Notes: generated by a model from the sequence alone, not told the origin. A stretch of 64,000 bases of DNA from Bathynomus jamesi (GCA_023014485.1 JAJOZX010005532.1:89501-153500), one strand, 5' to 3'; counted from the stretch's first letter, positions 11,707-22,470 are shown. Numbers and translations are program-made.

Positions 11707-11751
11707 TACTTCAGACGTTTCGACAAATCTTTTGTCATCATCAGTGAATTA
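11707..11751 (-). ncRNA. Hammerhead ribozyme motif, left Penelope arm
   Basis: On the minus strand CTGATGA, one extra T, the stem II hairpin GACAAA-AGA-TTTGTC and GAAAC are followed by GTC. The flanks TTCA and TGAA can pair as stem I. Stem III is minimal (AC/GT), as in dimer-acting hammerheads of retroelements. The extra T after the core is a departure from the textbook consensus. Confidence 0.7.
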
Positions 11752-12039
11752 AGTCTTAAAACCTTAAAACAAAAATAAAAAGGGAAATTACATCAATACA
11801 ATATTAAAACCATTAAAATTAAAACCTTAAAACAAAAAATAATGAAAATTGCATCAATACAAAATTAAATCATTAAAATTACATCACTACAAAAAATTAA
11901 AATCATTAAAATTAAATTAAATTACCTCAATAGGTAAATACACAATGCTTACATCAACCTCCATACTTGACAACTTAAGAGAGAATGTATGGTCAGTAAA
12001 TTAGAAGGTATGATATGTCTATGAAAATCGGTTGGTTAG

Positions 12040-12395
12040 TTAAAAGAGCTGTAATTTGTAAGATGAACTATTATTGTTAATGGAGGGTTTGTTTCTATAG
12101 ATGTACAAAGATTCTAAAATTCGGAGTTCTGTGAGGTTATTGGATCTAGTTAAAATTTCAAACTGAGTTTTGTGAAGGGGATGGTTGTTTTCATTACTAT
12201 GGTTTCTAATTGCGGATTGTGGTGGGCTACTGAGGGGACGGTTGGTACGGACTGATAAGCCCAAATGTTGAGAAAGGCGTACCTCCAGTTGGAGTTGAGT
12301 ACTGCCATCATACGCAGCCTTACAGCTGTCGCACGTGTATTTGTAAACAACATTAGGGCATACAGTTTTGGGGAATTCATCTTTGAACTTTAAAA
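12040..12395 (-). pseudogene. GIY-YIG endonuclease C-terminal part of a Penelope-like element
   Basis: Two overlapping minus-strand frames give VVYKYTCDSCKAAYDGS, the YxYxC...YxGST-type start of a GIY-YIG domain. After one frameshift near 12,260 there follow HLGLSVRTNRPL, SAIRNHSNENNHP and ILESLYIYRNKPSINN. The last motif, with its LESxYIxxxKPxLN form, is the conserved C-terminal end of this nuclease in Penelope-like retroelements. The nuclease would cut the target for reverse transcription. Only the C-terminal 110 or so residues remain. Confidence 0.85.
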
Positions 12396-12511
12396 AAAAC
12401 TTTGTATTGATGCAATTTTCATTATTTTTTGTTTTAAGGTTTTAATTTTAATGGTTTTAATATTGTATTGATGTAATTTTCACTTTCTATTTTTGTTTTA
12501 AGGTTTTAAGA

Positions 12512-12558
12512 CTTAATTCACTGATGATGACAAAAGATTTGTCGAAACGTCTGAAGTA
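12512..12558 (+). ncRNA. Hammerhead ribozyme motif, right Penelope arm
   Basis: Core CTGATGA at 12,521-12,527 and GAAA at 12,544-12,547 flank a perfect 6-bp stem II closed by AGA. GTC follows at 12,549-12,551, giving a predicted cleavage site after 12,551. Stem I pairs TTCA (12,517-12,520) with TGAA (12,552-12,555). It is the inverted copy of the motif at 11,707. Confidence 0.7.
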
Positions 12559-12604
12559 CAAAAAATAAATGAAAATGTTTGCCGTTGTGTTGGTCCTTCT
12601 GTTC

Positions 12605-12653
<49 letters not shown>

Positions 12654-12805
12654 TGTGTCTATACATCTATACCTTTAACTTACTTATCATGGTTTAGTTT
12701 AACTGAAGCACCTTCTAGATGACGCCACATCTAGTTTTTTTTATTAATTTTTCAGTATATATAGTATAACACGATATGAAAGAACATTCAGCTTATCATA
12801 CCGAA

Positions 12806-13101
12806 CAGTGGCGCAAACACAGGGAATGGGAGTCCCTGGGTTCCGGGCCCTCACCCTCGACAAAAAGTTTTGCTTACACATGAACAAAGTCAACAGAGAA
12901 GCTGTTAGAGATTAACAATGCAGAAAATTGCAAAGTCTGTTCATTGTTTTAAGATGGGGATTTGCTAGATAATTCTGGGAACAACGTCTGAATAATTATC
13001 ATAACACGCTTTGAATCTCCCTTTGTATGGACTTTTAGTAAGTGGTTTAATATCGGGACACCCCCCCCCCCCCCTTCTAGAAAATCCTGGTTGCGCGCCT
13101 G
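12806..13101. mobile_element. hAT-type MITE
   Basis: Ends CAGTGGCGCAA and (inverted) CAGGCGCGCAACCAGG mark a non-autonomous hAT element of about 296 bp. The flanks (ATACCG and ATTACCG) resemble an imperfect 8-bp duplication. A C14 tract lies inside near 13,060. No coding sequence. Confidence 0.7.
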
Positions 13102-14190
13102 ATTACCGCATTCCTAAATTATCTAAATATTTGAAATTTTGAAAATTTTTAATTCATTTATTAAGTTTTGGGAGATTAAATCTGGAGTGAGAATGTTTGT
13201 TGACTATAAACTGATTAAGTAATAAGTGATAATTTCAAAGACGAAAAACATCAGTGATTTTTTTTTAAGCCAACAAATGAAAACAATATTGTGGCAATAC
13301 TGCTCTTTTCCCGTCTCGTGCTTATTTTATGTTGCATCGTCTTTTTTTTAGTGACTTTCCATGCGGTATTTCCTACATAAAACGACCCACAATGGCAGGA
13401 TTTTTTTATAACTTCTTCGTTAAATTTAGAGATGTTAAGGTAAACAAATTTGTTGATATCACTATTTTTTACTTAATAAATATTTATTATGAATGACTCT
13501 ATAAGATTAAGTTTCATTAACTAAATGTATTCTCATATTCTCACTTTTTCGAGTACATCTATCTAAAGATTAAAATCGAAGTAGAAATTTAACGCTATAC
13601 TAAATGAGTATATCGAATCATGTTTTAAAGGCGGCCTATGTGAACCATCTAACGAGTGATTTACCTACCTACGAGTGATTTACCTACCTAACGAGTGATT
13701 TACCTACAGTTTAGATTACCGTTAGAATTATCTGACTCAGATCAACCATTATGTAGAAAAATTCGTTCATCTAAATAGAACAAATCTTAATTAATCAACT
13801 TTTATTACCAGTGTATCATATTCAGTTTTCAAGTTTAATTGAAAACTGTTCTCAGAAGATTAAATAGATATGTAAAATCTATTATTGTAATATATGGCGT
13901 TTATTTGTTAAAGAGGTGAGATTTATTCTGTAAAATAAATATATTTTAGTTGATTTTACAATTTTTAATGAATTTCTACAAGGATTGTGATTTGTTTTTT
14001 TTTTTCAAATTTCATAAATATTTTGGCCTAGCTATTCTGACATGAAACAATGTGTATGCGTACTCATTGATTTATGCTTTTTCATGTAGTTGAAAAGACT
14101 GTTGACAGAGAGCTGTTGATGTTTTGTTTTTAATTTTATGATTTAAGGTGTTTTCTAAACTTCTTGGATAAGTAAAATGTTTGGGCCCAT
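13102..14190. other. Non-coding AT-rich stretch with a triplicated 17-19 bp unit
   Basis: The only structure seen is CGAGTGATTTACCTAC occurring three times in tandem at about 13,653-13,708. No gene is supported. Confidence 0.6.
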
Positions 14191-14199
14191 TTCGCTAGG

Positions 14200-14650
14200 G
14201 CACACCAAGGATACTGCCACCACCTAGGAAAAGGTATTTTTAACGCTAGCGAAGTTTCGTCTGTCGACTTTGTTTCTCTTCGACAACGGTGGCTTTCTTC
14301 GTGCCACCCATCCATGAAGTCCTGGTTGGTTCATGGTTTTTCGTATTATGGAACGATGAACGAGTGTGTTGGCACTCGCCAAAGTTGAAGGTCTTTAGAT
14401 GTCACTCTTGGATTCTTGAATTACTACTAACCTCACGAACGAGTTTCCTAATCATCCTGAGTAAGATCTTCGGTGGTCGGTCACTCCTGGGCAAAGTTGT
14501 TGTCGTCTTTATGCCCTCCATTTGTAAATAATTTAACGAACAGTTGATACATGGATTCCATATTTCGCTGATATTATTTTGTATCTCTCTTCGGTATTCG
14601 AGCGCTCCTTCAATCTACGCATACTACCCGATGCTCTTTATGTTATCTGC
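14200..14650 (-). pseudogene. Tc1-like transposase N-terminal remnant
   Basis: The minus strand near 14,400-14,620 reads, across stops, TTTTLPRSDRPPKI and RMIRKLVREVSSNSR. These match the LPRSGRP linker and second helix-turn-helix (xxRxLVREVxxNP) of Tc1-like transposases. Further 3' a degraded HTRSSFHN...HEPTRTSW...KQSRQTKLR block resembles the start of the catalytic part. Many stops; no catalytic triad can be seen. Termini were not identified. Confidence 0.5.
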
Positions 14651-15222
14651 ACCAAAATGATGCTTGGGTCAATCACATTAAAATACTATCATTACCTTCG
14701 TACTAAGAATGCTACCTCATACGGAATGAATTATGGAAGCAAAGCACCTTCGTTCAACAAATTCACGATGATACATAAATGCTTCACTTACTTTCGCTTG
14801 GCCTCCTTTTCACAACTGAACGCACTAAGGTTTCTGTGTGCGATTATAGATGCGTAAGCTCTTTTTGAATGGTAGGATAGTGCTGCCAGATATGTAAAAG
14901 TTTTCCATATGTAGATACAAAACACTCTCCAGCTGCAGCAGTGCAAATCGATTGTAATGGATGGGTTCACTTACTTCGCACAACTGTACAGTATGTGACA
15001 AAAGCAGTTGTCAATTGAACTTAAATATTTGCCGTTAAATATTGCATTTAAATTAAAAATAAAATTTAGATTGGGAATAATAATAATTTTTAAAAAATAA
15101 GTATAAAACGTGACTTTGTTTTCCAATGATTAATGTCTATAGTACAGTATAAAGTCGCCCATCAAAGATGTCACAATTAAATAGTAAGTATTAGCTATTT
15201 TAGAATAAGTATATACTCTACT
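14651..15222. other. Non-coding stretch, nothing recognised
   Basis: No supported gene. A reading frame at 14,579-14,857 has no recognisable motif and is probably an antisense shadow of decayed transposon sequence. Confidence 0.5.
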
Positions 15223-15228
15223 GGTAAG

Positions 15229-15327
<99 letters not shown>

Positions 15328-15329
15328 CT
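15223..15329. repeat. (TA)n then (TG)n microsatellite
   Basis: About 90 bp of pure TA followed by TGTGTG. The long tyrosine/isoleucine frames here are artefacts of the dinucleotide run. Confidence 0.97.
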
Positions 15330-15468
15330 AAATATTGAACAAAATTGGGTAATCAGAAACAAATTTCTTCGTCTACTGTCCACTTAGAAAATATTTCGCC
15401 ATTACAATCTTAAAACTATACCCACATGCATATATGAAGTACAAAAATAAATAGGTAGTGTACTAATG

Positions 15469-15655
15469 CGCCTCGGTGGTGTAGTGGTTAGCGTCGCTGA
15501 CTACGAATCCATCGGCCCCGGGTTCGAGACTCGACGGCAGCCGGCGCGCAGCAAAACCCAGCTGTTCATCCTTACACACAATAAAAAAAGTGGTTGGTAG
15601 ATAAATGGGTACCCTAGGCGTCCTAGTGGTTAGGACGCTGGGCTGCTGATATTTG
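15469..15655 (+). repeat. tRNA-derived SINE, head and partial body
   Basis: A Pol III A-box (TGGTGTAGTGG, 15,477-15,487) and B-box (GGTTCGAGACT, 15,521-15,531) are spaced as in a tRNA. A GC-rich body with GCGCGCAGCAAAACCCAGCT follows, then a second segment CCTAGTGGTTAGGACGCTGG. The same arrangement recurs inverted at 53.50-53.70 kb, and the head alone at 113-171, so this is a dispersed SINE family. Confidence 0.85.
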
Positions 15656-15949
15656 AAATAAAATGTTCCATTTATTTCAAATGTTCTCAACTAAAGTGTC
15701 ATTTTTTTGCCCTTATTATTTTGATAAAATAAATGCCAGTTCTTTTGTCTTATATTAATTAGTACTCGTATTTTTTGAGTGTCTTATCTTTGGTTTCATT
15801 AGACCATACCACATACATATGTCCAATGTCCATATCAAGAACTGCGTGATGAAAAATATTATCTAGTTTTCATTGAAGATGATGGCCAAAACTGAAAATG
15901 GAATTGAAATACATAGATAGAAAAGCATGACATAAATCAAATAATGTGT

Positions 15950-16140
15950 ATTTATGGAAAAAAATGCAATTCTTTATAAATGTAATTGTAATTAATTAAT
16001 TTACTAACAATTGTAATTGTAATTAAGTATTTCACCATCTACAGTAATTATAATTAATTACTTTGATAATAATTGTAATTGTAATTGTAAATGTAATGTC
16101 ACGTAATTGTAATTAATTACATTGACCAAGTAATTGCCCC
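15950..16140. repeat. Low-complexity TAATTACAATT-rich block
   Basis: Multiple iterations of AATTGTAATT and TAATTAATTAC in both orientations, ending at AAGTAATTGCCCC. This kind of block sits at the ends of some hAT-type elements, but the opposite end was not found. Confidence 0.5.
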
Positions 16141-16199
16141 AATGCGCCATGCCTAGTCAGAAGAATGTTAAAAAAATATTAGAAAGAATGTTGTAGAAT

Positions 16200-16520
16200 T
16201 AAGCTTAATAAACTCTTATGTTTTACGTACCTATTGCCTTTGTCCTTGTGTCGAGATTCCTGTTTTAACTTAGAACATTTATTTAGAAATAGGGACATTC
16301 TTTTAGGACACCTGGTTTTTTTTTTTTGCATGAAGGAAGGCGAATGCCCGCAAAAGCGTCTCCCCCCAACCCCTCCGTAGAAGAAGAAGAGAACCAAAAT
16401 GAAGGTCCAAGGTTTTCTAGATGCCTAAACACTCTGCGTTTGAAAGATTGAAGATCATAGACAGGGGGAAAGATGGAATGAGGAAGATTGTTCCAGAGTT
16501 GACCGGTTGAGTAGATGAAA
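16200..16520 (-). pseudogene. LINE ORF2 C-terminal fragment
   Basis: The minus strand gives STGQLWNNLPHSIFPPVYDL followed by QSFKRRVFRHL. The LWNxLPxxxFP...YDLxxFKxRV pattern is the conserved C-terminal tail of many invertebrate non-LTR reverse transcriptases. Only this tail and a short 3' stretch remain. It abuts a (TA)n run at about 16,527. Confidence 0.7.
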
Positions 16521-16521
16521 G

Positions 16522-16572
<51 letters not shown>

Positions 16573-16575
<3 letters not shown>

Positions 16576-16798
16576 TGGCGGCTCGTCGGTAGACACTGCG
16601 GAACTGCAGCACCCCTATAGTTTTTATTTACAATTGAAATAATCAAGAACATTATAAGGATGAGCTCACTGAATAACTTTTTCAAAAACTTTTGAAACTT
16701 TTATTCATTGCTCAATGCTCATCCTTTTATTTCAGTAATTATTTCAACCCATTCTTAGAGACAGCACCCCTAGAATTTTTAGTCACGAGCCGCCACTG
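16573..16798. mobile_element. hAT-type MITE (CAGTGGCGGCTCGT ends)
   Basis: Perfect inverted ends CAGTGGCGGCTCGT and ACGAGCCGCCACTG enclose 226 bp. An inner pair of CAGCACCCCTA blocks also occurs near both ends. CAGTGGCGGCTCGT termini belong to widespread non-autonomous hAT elements. Flanked by TA-rich sequence. Confidence 0.85.
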
Positions 16799-16813
16799 TG
16801 TGTATATATATAT

Positions 16814-16859
<46 letters not shown>

Positions 16860-16897
16860 CGTATAAAACCAGCACTTGGTAAAACATCATAATTTAT

Positions 16898-16945
16898 AGT
16901 AGAGCGACAGTTTCGGAGAGAAAACTTCCTCCATCATCAGGCAAT
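16898..16945 (-). ncRNA. Hammerhead ribozyme motif, left arm
   Basis: On the minus strand CTGATGA, an extra T, a stem II closed by GGAG/CTCC, then GAAAC, T and GTC. It deviates from the textbook core by the same extra T as in the 12.5 kb motif. Confidence 0.6.
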
Positions 16946-17257
16946 CTAAACAACGCAAAACACTACATGTAAATCACATACGAACAAGGGAATGAAGTAA
17001 AATAAAATAAAATTTAAAATTAATAATACGTTTAAATTATTAAAATTAATTAAAAATTACTTAAAAAGAGAGAAAGAAGGTACAAAATAATTAAAAACAG
17101 AATTAAAATACACGTTAATGACAAACAGACAAGAAATTAATACAATATTCACAATATTAAAAACGCAAAAGATCAGTTGACCTCTCATTACTACACAGTG
17201 AAGGTTTTAATTGTAACAGAAATACTGTAGAGACTGCTACGCAGAGCTCCGTGTCCG

Positions 17258-17306
17258 TACTGCCTGATGATGGAAGAAGTTTTCTCTCCGAAACTGTCAC
17301 TCTACA
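17258..17306 (+). ncRNA. Hammerhead ribozyme motif, right arm
   Basis: Core CTGATGA at 17,264-17,270 and GAAA at 17,290-17,293 with a GGA/TCC-based, imperfect stem II; GTC at 17,296-17,298. Stem I pairing is weaker than in the left arm, so this copy may be decayed. Confidence 0.55.
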
Positions 17307-17384
17307 AGAAAGTATGATGTTTTACTAAATGCTTGTTTTATTCTTCATTATACGTCTCCGCTTCTCCAAGGACACATCTGTTAC

Positions 17385-17442
<58 letters not shown>

Positions 17443-17447
<5 letters not shown>

Positions 17448-17689
17448 GATTAAAAAAATGTTAACACTTATAATTATGAGGTTTCATTTTTATTTCCAAT
17501 TTATTTATAACAAATTTTTGTGATGCAAACAGTGCTTCATACAGTCTCTACTTGCTGTCCACGGATATCTATGCATGTATGAAAGCAGTCAAGCGTTGCT
17601 TGCAGAGCCCTAAGGTACATCTCTGGTGGTACTGATTGGATGACATCTATAATTCTTTTCCATGTAAGTGTTAACATTTTTTAATCACC

Positions 17690-17693
<4 letters not shown>
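17443..17693. mobile_element. Tc1/mariner-superfamily MITE
   Basis: Ends AGGGTGATTAAAAAAATGTT and (inverted) GGGTGATTAAAAAATGTT enclose about 250 bp and sit in (TA)n arrays on both sides. Inside, the minus strand carries a short transposase-tail-like piece (WTASRDCMKHCL) from an internally deleted mariner-type element. Confidence 0.75.
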
Positions 17694-17694
<1 letters not shown>

Positions 17695-17737
<43 letters not shown>

Positions 17738-17843
17738 CGAGTGAGTTTTCTGAACATTTGACACTCTTTGATTTGGAAAAACAACAAAAGATACAAACAA
17801 CAAAATACAAACCTTTTAAAGTGTCGGATGTCTAGAAATTCAC

Positions 17844-17915
<72 letters not shown>
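17695..17915. repeat. Two (TA)n arrays with a short unique spacer
   Basis: Dinucleotide runs at about 17,695-17,733 and 17,848-17,917, separated by about 110 bp with no recognised content. Confidence 0.85.
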
Positions 17916-17917
<2 letters not shown>

Positions 17918-18646
17918 CAGGGTGGGCCGAAAGTCTGGATCCATAGGAAAATATTTATTTTAATACATAAATTACAACAAATGGTAAATACTTAAAATGA
18001 ATATCAACTTTAACTCGTAAATGCGTATCCGTGATACTGTACAGTGGTTCGTACTCCAGTATAAACAACAAATTATAACAAATGCTCAAGTTGGCGGCCT
18101 CTGACATCGAGACACTTAGGGATGGAATTTATGATTTTTAATAATTCTTCAAATTGACGTTCTCGAGATGCGTGTTTCATTTGATAATCTTCTTGTTGAC
18201 TTTACTGGACTATTCGTTAAAGTTTCACATACCATTGCAGAGGTATTTTCATCAGTTGCAGTTTTTGGACGACCAGAACGCCGTCGATCATGTACACTTC
18301 CTGTTTCTTTGAAACGTTTAAACAACTTGCCAACAGTCGCATGTGTTACTGGATGCTTATCAGGATGATTTCTATTGAATTAGGTAGCAACTTCTCTGTG
18401 TGTAGCGCCCTGTCTTGCGTACATGAGCACAAGTTCTACCCGGTCTTCTGTTGTTAGATTCAAAGCCATTTCTGGGCTGAAATAAAAAAAGTATTTGTGT
18501 ATTTATACTGGAGTACGAACTACTGTACAGTATCACGGATACGCATTTACGAGTTAAAGTTGATATTCATTTTAAGTATTTACCATTTGTTGTAATTTAT
18601 GTATTAAAATAAATATTTTCCTATGGGTCCAGACTTTCGGCCCACC

Positions 18647-18649
<3 letters not shown>
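17918..18649 (-). mobile_element. Mariner-type element with about 160-bp inverted repeats, internally deleted
   Basis: The outer ends CAGGGTGGGCCGAAAGTCTG and (inverted) CAGGGTGGGCCGAAAGTCTG match exactly; pairing continues for about 160 bp on each side. TA borders both ends inside (TA)n arrays. The centre keeps a deleted transposase on the minus strand. Confidence 0.9.
18069..18469 (-). pseudogene. Mariner-type transposase, N-terminal HTH fused to C-terminal tail by deletion
   Basis: From ATG at 18,469 (minus) the frame reads LTTEDRVELVLMYARQG and ATVGKLFKRFKETGSVHDR, then RRSGRPKTATDE. This is a helix-turn-helix DNA-binding domain plus the GRP linker of IS630/Tc1/mariner transposases. After RTSI a stop appears, and the sequence jumps to a short C-terminal motif (VRGRQLEHLL in another frame), as in mariner tails. 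The catalytic core is absent, so it cannot transpose on its own. In-frame stops are also present. Confidence 0.8.
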
Positions 18650-18693
<44 letters not shown>

Positions 18694-18723
18694 TTTCACG
18701 AAAGTAACAAGTGAAAAATATTT

Positions 18724-18791
18724 ATGATGAAATGAACCACGAAGGAAAGGAAACCATTCTGTGTTTCCTTTCCTTCGTAGTTCTTTTCATC

Positions 18792-18793
<2 letters not shown>
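18724..18793. repeat. Short hairpin element between (TA)n arrays
   Basis: Arms of about 31 bp around a 7-bp loop: ATGATGAAATGAACCACGAA pairs with TTCGTAGTTCTTTTCATCAT with two mismatches. TA repeats lie close on the left and directly abut it on the right. Confidence 0.75.
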
Positions 18794-18841
<48 letters not shown>

Positions 18842-18844
<3 letters not shown>

Positions 18845-19698
18845 GCCCGGATTTAGCTATAGGCGAACTAGGCGATCGCCTAGGGCCTCGCGCCAAAGGG
18901 GGCCTCGCTCAAGCCGTTTTGTGCGTTCTGTTCAAGTGATATTATGATTTAGAACTCTATGAAGAACTTAAAGTACTTTGCAGGTTTATACCTGAGAAAA
19001 CAGATCTCGGAAATGCCCTTGTTTATATAGTGCAAAAACAACTAAGTGAGATTTATCCTAATGTTTATGTTGCACTTCGAATAGTATTAACCATCCCAGT
19101 TACTGTTGCTTCGGCTGAAAGAAGTTTCTCGCGTCTCAAACTTATTAAAACATATTTGCGTTCCACCATGTCTCAAGCGAGATTGCAATCATTAGCTATG
19201 TTATCATAGAAAACGATATAACAAATTCATTAGATTATTCTCAATTAATTGAAGAGTTTAGCTCGAAGAAAAGTAGAAAAGCATTGCTGTATATTCAAGG
19301 AGCATTTGAACCAAATATTAAAGCATTAATATTTAGCCTGATAAGTCGGTCGCTCACTATAAAAAATGAAATGTCAACATCTCTTATACATCACATATGA
19401 AAAACGTTTGTATACTATGGAAAGTCATTACCTATAATATTATATAAATCTTAGAAATCATTGTCTTATATTTTCGATACAAATCTTGATTCATATTATA
19501 ATTTATACTTATTTGTATGGTTTATTTATATTTCTTATACAATTTCCATGCGTGATTATTTTGGTTTGGTTTAATTTTTAAGTGCTGGCATAGCTCTGTC
19601 TATGCGGGATTCTAATATTGCTGGTATAGTACCGATAATTAAGTCCATATTTTCATATATATAGGCCTAGGGCCTCGCAATTTCTAGATCCGGCCCTG
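18842..19698 (+). mobile_element. hAT element, internally deleted (857 bp)
   Basis: Ends CAGGCCCGGATTTAG and (inverted) CAGGGCCGGATCTAG, each carrying an inner CCTAGGGCCTCGC block, bound a coding remnant of the hAT dimerisation domain. Both ends lie in TA repeats. Confidence 0.85.
18946..19320 (+). pseudogene. hAT transposase C-terminal dimerisation domain
   Basis: The frame gives KQLSEIYPNVYVALRIVL, then TIPVTVASAERSFSRLKLIK and TYLRSTMSQARLQSLAMLS. The SAERSFSxLKxIKxYLRSTM motif is the conserved hAT C-terminal dimerisation region of ZMYM/ZBED-like transposases. A stop sits at 19,207-19,209, but a one-base shift restores IENDI and SLDYSQLIEEFSSKK, so a single indel broke the end. The N-terminal zinc finger and the RNase-H core have been deleted. 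Confidence 0.85.
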
Positions 19699-20040
19699 TA
19701 TATATATATAATTAGGGTGTTTTATTGTATATGGTGAAAAATGCGAAATGAAAATGCAAGGGAGCGGAACCTTTATTTTGTGAGGATACATGAGAAAACA
19801 GAACAGGCAAAATTTCTATGTAATCCAACACATTTAGAGGTTGCCCACAGCTGATAGGTATTTTCAATTTATAGGGAAATGGAAATTTTAATTCTCAGTT
19901 TAAATGATAAATTGCATCTCCAATATACATCTCCAATATACATCTCCAATAAGTATTCAGAACAAATATATCGTGTGAGTATATTCACTAAATTCATAAT
20001 TAACGATTAAAGTACATGACACCTCGAGTGTTGGCATTCA

Positions 20041-22267
20041 TTTTTTCATCAAAGTGGCTTTGGAGGCTGTCGGCAAGACTTTACGATGTTCTTCGACGAT
20101 TTGAATCATGAACTGCATCTGCTCTTCGTTCCGAGTCCTTCCAGCCTTCGTGAATTCTTGAATCAATGCTATGCCTCGCTCTGCTGCATCATTCACTACA
20201 TTTAAGGAATCCACCCTGATCTTTGCTGAACCAAAGCTGGTGTTGTTTTCCCAGTTTGATGGATCCTCTTGCAGGAAATCGACCGGAAGATCTAGAAGGG
20301 TGAACAGATTGTACGTATTGGAAGAGCAAAAGTCTGCCAGGGTCTTTCCTCTTGGACCTGGAATCCAGACTCGTCGGGGGGAGCTTCTGACCCTTCAACG
20401 GAATTCATATTCTCTACCATTTTCCGCTTCTCATCATCATCGACTGCAGGATCGAATAGTGCAAGGCCCACGTTTACCTCATTGAGGTACCAGAGATGCC
20501 GATTAAAACTCTTGTACCCAGCGGCGTTGGTGTTTTGCAACTTTTGAAGGAGGGCTAAGTCGCTTCGTGGAGCGCTTGCTGCTTCTCTTGCTGAAACCAC
20601 GGAAGGACGTAATCTTGAGCAACGAAGAGACAGAAGTCCTGCAACCCAGAAATCAGGCGGTCACTGCTACTTGCTCCACGAGATGTTGAAGGACATTGGT
20701 TCATGTGCATCGTGAACTGGTATCTGAACATCCAAATCTTGAAAGAGTAAATTCCACGCGCCATCCACCGTGCTCGGTGCAAAGCCCCTGGAGCCATGAA
20801 CACAGGACTCCGACGTCCGTGAGGTACCCCTCCCAAGAAAATGACTACAAGTTCAAGAAGCTCTTTGTAGTCATCTCTGGGATGCTTCACTTTCAGAAGG
20901 TCATTTGCTTCATGAATCATCTTCTCGGCCCAGGGACTGATCACTGCAGCCGTGTCCTCTTCGTCCGCGGCAGTGGAGTATTCATTCAATTTCAGTTGCG
21001 GCCAAACATTGCGGAAGCTCTGGAAAATCGTAATCTCAGGTCCTTTGGAAAGGTCTCAACAAGGAAAGAAAATACTGCTTCAAGCAGCAGTTCCAGCACG
21101 TGATGTCGACACGCAAAGTAAATCATTTCACGCCCGAGAGCCTGCTCTACTCGCACACACACTCCATGGATGCCGGTGTTGGTGGCTGTCGTGTCAAAGC
21201 AAAGAGCTTTGATCTTCTGGCCAAGATCCCAGTTTTCGATGGTTTCGATGATGACGATTGCTGTCCTTTCTGCCTTGGAGTCTGGGAGTTTGGGGATGGC
21301 TAGAATCTTGCTCATCCCATCCCCGGTAACTAAGATGGCTAAACGGTCGATTTTGTCTCTTCCCATTAAGTCTGCCATAAGTTTTCCATCCCAGTGAAGA
21401 ACAAGAGGGCATTCAGGCTTGTAGGAAGCTCTCACCTCTGCTTCGTGGGCTGATCTGTACCTGAATCTGCTGGCCCGAATAGCACTTGGACTGAGGCACA
21501 TCTCACTTATGTCCTGACCCATTTGCATGCCAAAGGGGATGAGAACACGAGCAGCTGCCCTGTCGCTCATCCGCGTGCGGTCCAATGCCGCAGCGACCTC
21601 CGAACTGATTGCCGTCGTCCCACGGCGATGTTTTGGAGCCGACGATGTAATGGCTTTCTTTCGGGACTTGTTTCCTCACTTGATGACGCTGACGATGAGG
21701 TTTCCATAATAACGGTAGCAGAGATTTCTTCCATTCCTGCACATGCCTGTCTTTCCGCTTCAATTCCTGAGCAGTTCTTTCTTGGGCCCTTGCGACTTTT
21801 TTGGCAATCTTCTTGTCGACATTTCCAATCCTTCCTCTCCGACCCTCCTCCCTTTGAGCAAGCAGGAAGTCCTTGTCCTCCTGAATTTTGATAAGATTTA
21901 GGGCATTTTGGTGACCAATGTCGAAAAGGTTGTTCAAGCTTGACCTGAACGCAGCCTGGTTGTCCAAATTGGTCTTCGTTTTCCGCGAAATTCTGTTCTT
22001 CAAACCCTGCCATTCGTCATGCAATTTCCGGACGTGCTTCTTGACGTCGTGCGGATGTTTCGTCGGTAAACCTTCTGTCACCCAGATTTCAATGATGGCT
22101 TGTGATGTCGAGGACACACTCTCAGCTAAGGATTTCTTCTCTTCATTGTGGAGATGGAAAAGGTACTTCAATACATCACCTCTTGAAGGTAATTGCTGAC
22201 CGGCAATAGTAGGACTTGATGACCCCACAAGCCAGATTGATTTCTTCGATCTTGTACATGCCGCCAT
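20041..22267 (-). pseudogene. Putative transposase of the HWDGK family, copy 2 (best preserved)
   Basis: The gene starts at ATG 22,267 (MAACTRSKKS) and ends near 20,041 (ASKATLMKK), about 740 codons with several frameshifts (near 21,590, 20,990, 20,590 and 20,250). In order: an N-terminal region; a charged helical stretch with EDKDFLLAQREEGRRG; the core LVLHWDGKLMADLMG; RLAILVTGDG; KALCFDTTATNTGIHGVC; IYFACRHHVLELLLEAVF; PRDDYKELLELVVIFLGG; MAPGALHRARWMARGIYSFK; RHLWYLNEVNVGLALFD; and the tail VVNDAAERGIALIQEF. Asp in HWDGK and FDTT, the C-x-x-H of ACRHH and the ARWM block recall the D, D, CxxH, RW order of hAT transposases. I infer an RNase-H-fold transposase; the third acidic residue is not certain. 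Confidence 0.75.
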
Positions 22268-22470
22268 CGTTCACCAGTTATCTGTGAATAAGACAAAACA
22301 GTGAAATTGGTAAGTTAATTTAACCCATTCATGGATAAAGTACCTCTGGAAAATGTGTAGAAATAAGCCACCCTCTTTGTAACCGTAATCTGTGTTCAAA
22401 CAATGATTGGCTGATAACCCATGAACACAATATGTATTAAAATTATAATAATTTTGCGAAATCATGCATA

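Larger units (their letters stand above)
11657..12606. mobile_element. Penelope-like retroelement remnant between inverted terminal arms
   Basis: Arms of about 210 bp (11,657-11,870 and 12,395-12,606) are near-perfect inverted copies. Their outer ends read ATGAACAGAAGGACCAACAC and its complement, both next to (TA)n. Between them lies a minus-strand GIY-YIG endonuclease fragment, and each arm carries a hammerhead-ribozyme motif. GIY-YIG plus hammerheads in the terminal repeats is the known hallmark of Penelope-like elements. No RT remains. Confidence 0.85.
16862..17343. mobile_element. Inverted-repeat retroelement remnant with paired hammerhead motifs
   Basis: Arms of about 80 bp (16,862-16,945 and 17,262-17,343) are inverted copies with shared AAAACATCAT, GTAGAG and CTGATGATGG words. 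The centre is AT-rich and non-coding. The layout copies the Penelope remnant at 11.66-12.61 kb, but the arm sequence is different, so it is a second family. Confidence 0.7.

Noticed and set aside
14579..14857. Plus-strand 92-codon ORF
   Set aside because: No recognisable motif; lies antisense to, and partly over, a decayed Tc1-like remnant.
15195..15383. Open frames rich in Tyr-Ile or His-Thr over (TA)n and (CA)n tracts here and at similar arrays
   Set aside because: They are translations of dinucleotide repeats; no motif, and they vary with repeat phase.
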